Shown here: piece after piece, positions 12,787 through 18,067 of the stretch | Layout: the number at the start of each line of letters is the position of its first letter | Position numbering within the stretch: the first letter of the stretch is position 1 | Program-made: the position numbers and the translations under genes | Notes under the pieces: generated by a model | What the model was told of the DNA's origin: nothing | The model's input: the letters and a program-made list of their open reading frames with translations, nothing else | Database searches by the model: none | NCBI GenBank assembly: GCA_945862495.1 | Contig: CAMAYM010000053.1 | Location: 1-18,067, forward strand | Reading direction: 5' to 3' | Source: Bordetella parapertussis | GTDB lineage: Bacteria > Pseudomonadota > Gammaproteobacteria > Burkholderiales > Burkholderiaceae_B | DNA: 18,067 nt

Positions 12787-15633
12787 ATGATCCCTATCAC
12801 CCGAGAAACCAAATCAACCTGCCCTTATTGCGGCGTGGGCTGTGGTGTAGTGATCGAATCTCGTGGCGCGCAGATCACTGGTGTACGGGGTGACACAGAG
12901 CACCCGGCAAACTTCGGACGTTTGTGCACCAAAGGTCAGTCGCTGCATTTGACAGCGGCATCGCAGGTCACAACGCAAACCCGACTTCTCACTCCCCAAT
13001 GGCGGTCGTCGCGTGGCCAAGATCCGCAAGCGCTGGGCTGGGACGCGGCCATGGACATGGCCAGCCAGCGCCTCGCCGCCATCGTACAAAGCCATGGACC
13101 CGACGCTCTGGGCTTTTACATCTCAGGTCAGCTCCTTACCGAAGACTATTATGTTTTCAACAAGCTGGCCAAGGGCCTCTTAGGCACCAACAACATCGAC
13201 AGCAACTCGCGCCTGTGTATGAGCAGCGCAGTTGCGGGTTACAAGATGACTTTAGGTGCCGACGCTCCACCCGCTTGCTACGAGGACATTGCTCATGCGC
13301 AGTGCCTTTTCATCGCGGGCAGCAATGCGGCCTGGGCACACCCGATTTTGTTTCGCCGTATCGAAGACGCCAAACGCGCCAACCCTGCGCTCAAGATGGT
13401 CGTGATTGACCCACGCCGCACCGATACAGCCGACATGGCTGACTTGCATCTGGCCATTCAACCCGGCACCGATGTGATGCTCTTTCATGGTCTGCTGCAC
13501 ATCATGCTTGCCCAAGGCTGGACGCAAACCGCCTACATTGCTGCCCACACCAGTGGCTTTGAAGCTTTGCAAGCGCTTGTGGCCGACCATACTCCTGAGC
13601 ACGTGGCACAGATTTGTGGTGTTCTTGAGGCTGATCTTTACACCGCAGCTCGCTGGTTTGCCGGTGTAAAAGAGGGCGGTACTGAGCGCAGTCCGACCCT
13701 CAGCCTTTATTGCCAGGGCCTGAACCAGTCGAGCAACGGCACGGCCAAAAATGCCGCCTTGATCAACTTGCACCTAGCTACCCAACAGATCGGTCGCCCT
13801 GGTGCAGGACCGTTGTCGTTGACGGGTCAGCCAAATGCCATGGGCGGGCGGGAAGTCGGCGGCATGGCTAACTTGATGTCGGCGCATCGCGATTTGGCGA
13901 ACCCACAGCACCGCGCTGAAGTTGCTTCTCTTTGGGGAGTTGCCGATTTACCCGCTAAAGCAGGCCTGACGGCCGTAGAAATGTTTGAGGCTGCAGCCGA
14001 CGGCCAAATCAAGGCATTGTGGATCGCGTGCACTAATCCCGCCCAGTCCATGCCTGACCAAAAAACAGTTCGCCGCGCCCTGCAACGCGCCGAGTTTGTG
14101 GTGGTGCAAGAAGCTTTTGCCACAGCAGCCACCTGTGATTACGCTGATCTGCTCTTGCCGGCGACCACTTGGGGTGAAAAAGAAGGCACTGTGACCAATA
14201 GTGAGCGTCGCATCACCCGTGTACGCGCCGCCGTAGCAGCACCGGGCGAGGCACGCGCCGACTGGGTTATTGCAGCAGACTTGGGTAAGCGACTGGCCTT
14301 GGTGTTGGGCCGCCCCCAAGACGCTCATCTGTTGGACTACCCCACACCCGAGGCGATCTGGAGTGAACACCGCGAAAGTACCCGTGGCCGCGACTTGGAC
14401 ATCACGGGTCTGAGCTATAACCGGCTGGAATCCCAAGGCCCCGCTCAATGGCCGCTACCCGAGGGGGCCAAATCAGGGCTAGAACGACTTTACGCCGATG
14501 GTCATTTCCCGACATCAGATGGCCGCGCCCGCTTTGCAGCCGTAGCTTGGCAGCCAGTATCTGAAGAACGTGTGTCGCAGTTTCCGTTTTCTTTGACCAC
14601 TGGCCGCTTGCGCGACCAGTGGCACGGTATGACCCGCACGGGCACTGCTGGCCGTCTGTATGCCCACAGTCCGGAGCCGTGCCTGCAAGTGAATCCGCAA
14701 GACGCCAAGCGCATGGGCTGGTCAGATGACGAACTGGTTCAGGTGCGTAGTAAGCGCGGTGCACTGGTGTTACCGGTGCAGTTCAGCGCACAGGTTGCAC
14801 CCATGCAGTCCTTCATCGCAATGCATTGGGGCTCCGAGGTGCTGAGTGGACGCGATGCAAATGGCGAGGCTGGTTTTGGCGTGAACGTACTGACTACCTC
14901 TAGTTACTGCCCAACGTCCAAACAACCCGAACTCAAACATGCTGCAGTACAGATCATCCGTGCTGACCTGTCGGCTGACGCCACATGGCAGTTGATGGGC
15001 ATGGCTTGGCTACCATCCGACCAGGTGTGGACGGTACGCCAAAAATTGCAAAAGTTGATGCCAGATTTTGACTTCGCTTACTTGGTGCCATTTACAGACA
15101 CATCGGCTGCACTGGCCGATCAGGCCCCACGCACAGGTTTGCTGTTGCGTGCAGCCTGCCGAGCACCGGTCGACAACCTCTTGCTGCAAACAGTAGCTGA
15201 AGCCCTGAGCCTGAACGACACAAATACCCTGCATTACAAAGATGCAGTCCGTGTTCAACGTCGCTCGGTACGTTTGACGACAGCGGATACAAACGGTTTG
15301 CGCAGCCTGCAAGGCTTTTTGATTGCTGGTGACAGCCGCTCGGCTCGCTGGCTCAAGACCTTGCTCCAAGAGTCCACGCCTCTCAACTGGTCAGCTCGCC
15401 AGTGGTTGGTTGCCTCAGATGCGCCGATGGACGGGACCTTACCAGTTAGCCGTCAGGTTTGCAGTTGCCTGAATGTGCGTGAAGACGCGATTTCCGTTTG
15501 CTTACAAAGCCTGAGTGGTAGCGAAGTTGAGCGCTTAGCAGGGTTGCAAAGCCAATTGCACTGCGGTACACAATGCGGATCCTGCGTACCTGAGTTGCGC
15601 CAGATTACAAGACGAGTGGCGGCTCTGGTTTGA
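12787..15633 (+). CDS. nasA: Assimilatory nitrate reductase, molybdenum catalytic subunit
   Basis: A 948-residue cytoplasmic nitrate reductase of the Mo-bisMGD family, reducing nitrate to nitrite. I use ATG 12787, which gives the usual short N-terminus before the [4Fe-4S] site: Cys12, Cys15, Cys19 (CPYCGVGC) and Cys47 (LCTKG). Cys144 in NSRLCMSSAV is the likely molybdenum ligand. The molybdopterin domains run to about residue 720. A further region contains GDSRSARWLKTLL (about 846-858), which resembles the NirB reductase C-terminal domain, and the end is a BFD-type [2Fe-2S] domain (Cys892, 894, 930, 933). It is longer than the roughly 870 residues of enterobacterial NasA. No strong ribosome site precedes it, so coupling to nirD is likely. 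No separate reductase gene is present. Confidence 0.95.
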   Translation: MIPITRETKSTCPYCGVGCGVVIESRGAQITGVRGDTEHPANFGRLCTKGQSLHLTAASQVTTQTRLLTPQWRSSRGQDPQALGWDAAMDMASQRLAAIVQSHGPDALGFYISGQLLTEDYYVFNKLAKGLLGTNNIDSNSRLCMSSAVAGYKMTLGADAPPACYEDIAHAQCLFIAGSNAAWAHPILFRRIEDAKRANPALKMVVIDPRRTDTADMADLHLAIQPGTDVMLFHGLLHIMLAQGWTQTAYIAAHTSGFEALQALVADHTPEHVAQICGVLEADLYTAARWFAGVKEGGTERSPTLSLYCQGLNQSSNGTAKNAALINLHLATQQIGRPGAGPLSLTGQPNAMGGREVGGMANLMSAHRDLANPQHRAEVASLWGVADLPAKAGLTAVEMFEAAADGQIKALWIACTNPAQSMPDQKTVRRALQRAEFVVVQEAFATAATCDYADLLLPATTWGEKEGTVTNSERRITRVRAAVAAPGEARADWVIAADLGKRLALVLGRPQDAHLLDYPTPEAIWSEHRESTRGRDLDITGLSYNRLESQGPAQWPLPEGAKSGLERLYADGHFPTSDGRARFAAVAWQPVSEERVSQFPFSLTTGRLRDQWHGMTRTGTAGRLYAHSPEPCLQVNPQDAKRMGWSDDELVQVRSKRGALVLPVQFSAQVAPMQSFIAMHWGSEVLSGRDANGEAGFGVNVLTTSSYCPTSKQPELKHAAVQIIRADLSADATWQLMGMAWLPSDQVWTVRQKLQKLMPDFDFAYLVPFTDTSAALADQAPRTGLLLRAACRAPVDNLLLQTVAEALSLNDTNTLHYKDAVRVQRRSVRLTTADTNGLRSLQGFLIAGDSRSARWLKTLLQESTPLNWSARQWLVASDAPMDGTLPVSRQVCSCLNVREDAISVCLQSLSGSEVERLAGLQSQLHCGTQCGSCVPELRQITRRVAALV

Positions 15634-15692
15634 ACTTGAGCTGACAAACCTATTGACTAATCAGCTAACTGAATTTCTTAACAATCGCGATC

Positions 15693-16592
15693 ATGGGAAT
15701 CAGTCAATACATCAAGGACATAGGACGAGGTAAGGATGGCGCACGATCGATCGGGCGCTCACAAGCCGCAGACCTCATGGGACAGATCATTGACCAGCAG
15801 GTCAGCGACCTTGAACTTGGAGCGTTTTGCATCGCCATGCGCATCAAGGGTGAAACCCCCGAGGAAATGGCTGGATTTCTGGATGCCGTGCACGGTCGTC
15901 TGAACAAGGTAGACACTCGTCAAACGCGTAGCGTGGTGCTGCCAAGCTACAACGGTGCTCGCAAGCTACCGGTGCTCACACCTCTTTTGGCATTTCTTTT
16001 GGCTCGCGAGGGTGTGGCCGTGGTCGTGCACGGCGAGGCCACCGAGGACAAACGCGTCAGCAGCCAAGCTGTATTTGCGCACCTTGGCGTGAACGCGGTA
16101 GAGCAAGTGGGCCAGGCAAAGGCCGCACAAGTGCAGTTCATTCCCACACGCGTCCTGCTTCCAGGGCTGGACCGTTTGCTGGCTGTACGCCGCGCAGTAG
16201 GCCTGCGTAACTCAGGTCACAGCTTAGTGAAACTGATGAACCCCTGCGATGGTCATGCACTTGTGGTCAGCAGCTACACCCACCCCGAATATTTATTGTC
16301 TATGTCAGCAACCTTTGCCTTGACCGGCCAGCACGCCCTGCTGCTACGCGGCACCGAAGGGGAGCCCGTGGCCGATGCCCGACGCACACCGGCCATGGAC
16401 GTTTTTAAAGACGGCCAGATACGGCGAGTTCAAGAACATAAAGAAGGCTCGCTTGTACAAGTGCCCGAGTTACCCACTACCGACGCTGCCGCTACCGCTC
16501 GCTACATCGAGCATGTGCTGCAAGGCCTACTGCCCGTGCCCGAGGCAATTGATCTTCAAGTCCAACACATTCTGCGAGAGGTGAACCCATGA
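15693..16592 (+). CDS. ybiB: YbiB/TrpD2-type nucleic-acid-binding protein
   Basis: A 299-residue protein with the anthranilate phosphoribosyltransferase fold (nucleoside phosphorylase/TrpD class): an N-terminal helical domain (GRSQAADLMGQIIDQQVSDLELGAFCIAMRIKGET is split around residues 22-56) and a phosphoribosyltransferase-like domain with PVLTPLLAFLLAREGVAVVVHG and RNSGHSLVKLMNP. The RNSxHxLxKL motif marks the YbiB/TrpD2 branch, which has lost TrpD activity and binds DNA and RNA without clear sequence preference in the studied E. coli protein. It lies 59 bp after nasA and overlaps cobA by 4 bp, so it is inside the nitrate operon. Role there is unknown; a nucleic-acid or regulatory role is inferred from the family. 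Confidence 0.85.
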   Translation: MGISQYIKDIGRGKDGARSIGRSQAADLMGQIIDQQVSDLELGAFCIAMRIKGETPEEMAGFLDAVHGRLNKVDTRQTRSVVLPSYNGARKLPVLTPLLAFLLAREGVAVVVHGEATEDKRVSSQAVFAHLGVNAVEQVGQAKAAQVQFIPTRVLLPGLDRLLAVRRAVGLRNSGHSLVKLMNPCDGHALVVSSYTHPEYLLSMSATFALTGQHALLLRGTEGEPVADARRTPAMDVFKDGQIRRVQEHKEGSLVQVPELPTTDAAATARYIEHVLQGLLPVPEAIDLQVQHILREVNP

Positions 16593-17371
16593 AGACTCCC
16601 ATCAAAGGTAGCTGTACTCTGGTCGGTGCAGGCCCTGGCGACCCCGAACTGCTGACGCTCAAAGCGGTTAAGGCAATTGCCAGTGCCACTTTGCTGCTGA
16701 TAGACGATCTGGTGAACGACGCTGTACTCGAGCACGCGTCGCCAACCGCCCGTATCGTGCATGTAGGTAAACGTGGCGGCTGCAAGAGTACCCCGCAGGC
16801 ATTCATTGACAAACTAATGATCACCGCGGTACTTGAAGGAGAGCATGTCGTGCGCCTGAAGGGAGGAGACCCCTTCATCTTTGGCCGGGGTGGGGAAGAG
16901 GTCGAGAATTTGCGCCAAGTAGGTATTGATGCAGACGTTGTAAATGGCATCACTTCGGGTCAAGCTGCTTTGACAGGCTTGGGCGTGTCCTTGACGCACC
17001 GCGACCATGCTCAAGGTGTGCTTTTTATGACCGGTCACGCTCAACCTGGCGCCCAAGGGCCAGATTGGCCCAGCTTAGCGCAGTTATGCCACCAGCAGCG
17101 CATCACTTTATTGATTTATATGGGCACCAGCCGATCTGCTCAAATTCAAGCTGGTTTACTTCAAGGCTTGCCTGCGCAAACGTCGGTAGCGGTGGTACAA
17201 AAAGCCAGCCGCCATGACCAACGCCACGCTGTGACCACCTTGGATGCTTTGCACGACACTTTGCATGCCGAAGGACTGAGTAGCCCTTGCATCATCGCTG
17301 TAGGCGATGTTTTGACTGCTTTGCGTGCATTAAAAGACAATTCGCCCATCCCAATGAGATGCGCTGCATGA
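16589..17371 (+). CDS. cobA: Uroporphyrinogen-III C-methyltransferase
   Basis: A 260-residue SAM-dependent enzyme (SUMT) that converts uroporphyrinogen III to precorrin-2, the first step of siroheme synthesis. Marks are VGAGPGDPELLTLKA (residues 12-26) for the N-terminal loop, VRLKGGDPFIFGRGGEE (about 89-105) for SAM binding, NGITSGQAALTGLGVSLTHRDHA, and LLIYMGTSRS. It is the stand-alone type, without the dehydrogenase/chelatase half of CysG. It overlaps ybiB and the chelatase gene, each by 4 bp. Siroheme supply for NirB is the obvious reason for its place in this operon. Confidence 0.95.
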   Translation: MKTPIKGSCTLVGAGPGDPELLTLKAVKAIASATLLLIDDLVNDAVLEHASPTARIVHVGKRGGCKSTPQAFIDKLMITAVLEGEHVVRLKGGDPFIFGRGGEEVENLRQVGIDADVVNGITSGQAALTGLGVSLTHRDHAQGVLFMTGHAQPGAQGPDWPSLAQLCHQQRITLLIYMGTSRSAQIQAGLLQGLPAQTSVAVVQKASRHDQRHAVTTLDALHDTLHAEGLSSPCIIAVGDVLTALRALKDNSPIPMRCAA

Positions 17372-17760
17372 ACGACTCACGCCCCCCCGCTTTGCTTTTG
17401 TTTGCACACGGTTCGCGCGACCCCGTATGGCGGGAACCGCTTGACAAGGTGTGCCAGAGCATTGCGGACCAACATCCCGGCTACTGTAAGCTGGCGTTTT
17501 TGGAATTCATGCAGCCAGAATTGACCGATGCGCTTAACGCATTGGCCCAAGCGGGCGAACAGTCTATTATTGTTGTCCCCATGTTCTGGGCTAGCGGAAA
17601 ACACATCAAAACCGATTTGACCGAGGCCGTCGATCGTTTCTCCCTAGCGCATCCAAAGATAACGGTGATAGTGGCAACGGCGCTGGGAGAAGCGACAGCA
17701 GTGCAGGTCGCCCTTGCCGACTACGCCTTATCTTGCGCGGCAATGACCTCCAAACTTTGA
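17368..17760 (+). CDS. cbiX: Small CbiX/SirB-type sirohydrochlorin chelatase
   Basis: A 130-residue class II chelatase of the short CbiX type. The start at ATG 17368 overlaps the cobA stop (ATGA) and gives the standard opening LLLFAHGSRDP with metal-binding His14; His79 in SGKHIKTDL is the second ligand. Such short proteins act as dimers and insert Fe (SirB role) or Co into sirohydrochlorin. In a nitrite reductase operon, iron insertion to give siroheme is the likely role. It is the last gene of the operon; no clear terminator follows. Confidence 0.9.
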   Translation: MNDSRPPALLLFAHGSRDPVWREPLDKVCQSIADQHPGYCKLAFLEFMQPELTDALNALAQAGEQSIIVVPMFWASGKHIKTDLTEAVDRFSLAHPKITVIVATALGEATAVQVALADYALSCAAMTSKL

Positions 17761-17929
17761 CACAAATAAAATTTTCAGTAGCCGGTTTTTCCCGTCAGTA
17801 GACAGCTTAGGCATGTGATCCGACGTCTGCTATCGCTGCACGCGGGTCGACCAGGATGGCTAAGGCGGCTGTAGGCTGGAACCCGTCTTTGGACGTGCTG
17901 CTGGAAAGCGTCTGCTTTCGACGGCGGAT
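17761..17929. other. Short intergenic stretch before the IS30 fragment
   Basis: No gene is seen. It holds a 6-bp hairpin, GAAAGC-GTCT-GCTTTC (17904-17919), which may belong to the end of the IS element. The operon's terminator could lie here but I see no stem with a T-run. Confidence 0.4.
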
Positions 17930-18067
17930 TCAACCGGTCGATGCAACGCATTCGCTGAACATCTCAGCGGGCGTATGGAAGCCGAGCGTTTTGCGCGGCC
18001 TCTCGTTTAATTGTCGCGCAATCGCGTTGAGCTGAACCTGCGAATAGCCCGAGATGTTCACGCCCTT
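17930..18067 (-). mobile_element. IS30-family transposase, C-terminal end (partial)
   Basis: Reading the minus strand from the right edge gives 45 in-frame codons and a TGA at 17932-17930. The protein contains GYSQVQLNAIARQLNERPRK and TLGFHTPAEMF, the conserved C-terminal end of IS30-family transposases (the LNERPRKTLGFxTPAE signature). The gene continues beyond the window. The IS end should lie within a few tens of bases left of 17930, around the 17904-17919 hairpin, but I cannot fix the terminal repeat without the other end. Confidence 0.88.

Noticed and set aside
1..18067. CRISPR array, tRNA or rRNA genes
   Set aside because: I found no regularly spaced repeats and no tRNA or rRNA signatures when reading through the window; a dedicated scan was not possible.

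Overview
The window looks like chromosomal DNA of a betaproteobacterium, most likely Burkholderiales and probably Comamonadaceae-like. This is inferred from protein styles: a LysE/ArgO exporter with a divergent LysR gene, a nas cluster containing a YbiB/TrpD2 gene, a NasA with a C-terminal BFD-type Fe-S domain, and moderate-to-high GC. No 16S or other taxonomic marker is present, so the placement is tentative.

Layout. (1) Positions 1-1868, minus strand: a probable metal-handling operon running leftward, with a His-rich secreted or membrane-anchored small protein, a HupE/UreJ-type membrane protein with a His-rich tail, a small secreted DUF6488-like protein, and the start of an EamA/DMT transporter cut by the window edge. 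(2) Positions 1869-3582: a GC-rich cassette of a Met-rich Spy/CpxP-like lipoprotein and a SHOCT-domain membrane protein, with an FNR/Anr-like operator upstream. It sits between two long non-coding stretches that carry related degenerate repeats and inverted repeats. (3) Positions 3583-5205: a divergent lysE/argO exporter and LysR regulator pair. (4) Positions 5292-5903: a nitroreductase-family gene. (5) Positions 6029-17760: a complete assimilatory nitrate locus. (6) Positions 17930-18067: the C-terminal end of an IS30-family transposase, cut by the window edge.

The nitrate locus is the core of the window. A NasT-type ANTAR antiterminator gene (nasT) precedes a 269-bp regulatory region. That region reads, in order: two NtrC-like boxes, a near-perfect sigma-54 promoter, an ANTAR dual hairpin (both loops six bases with A at position 1 and G at position 4), and an intrinsic terminator just before nrtA. 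The downstream genes are tightly packed: nrtA-nrtB-nrtD (nitrate ABC importer), nirB-nirD (NADH nitrite reductase), nasA (molybdenum nitrate reductase), ybiB/trpD2-like, cobA and a cbiX/sirB-like chelatase (siroheme for NirB). Nitrogen limitation (NtrC/sigma-54) would start transcription, and nitrate or nitrite, sensed through NasT, would let it pass the terminator. Missing from the window are nasS, a dedicated NasA reductase, and the precorrin-2 dehydrogenase needed between CobA and the chelatase.
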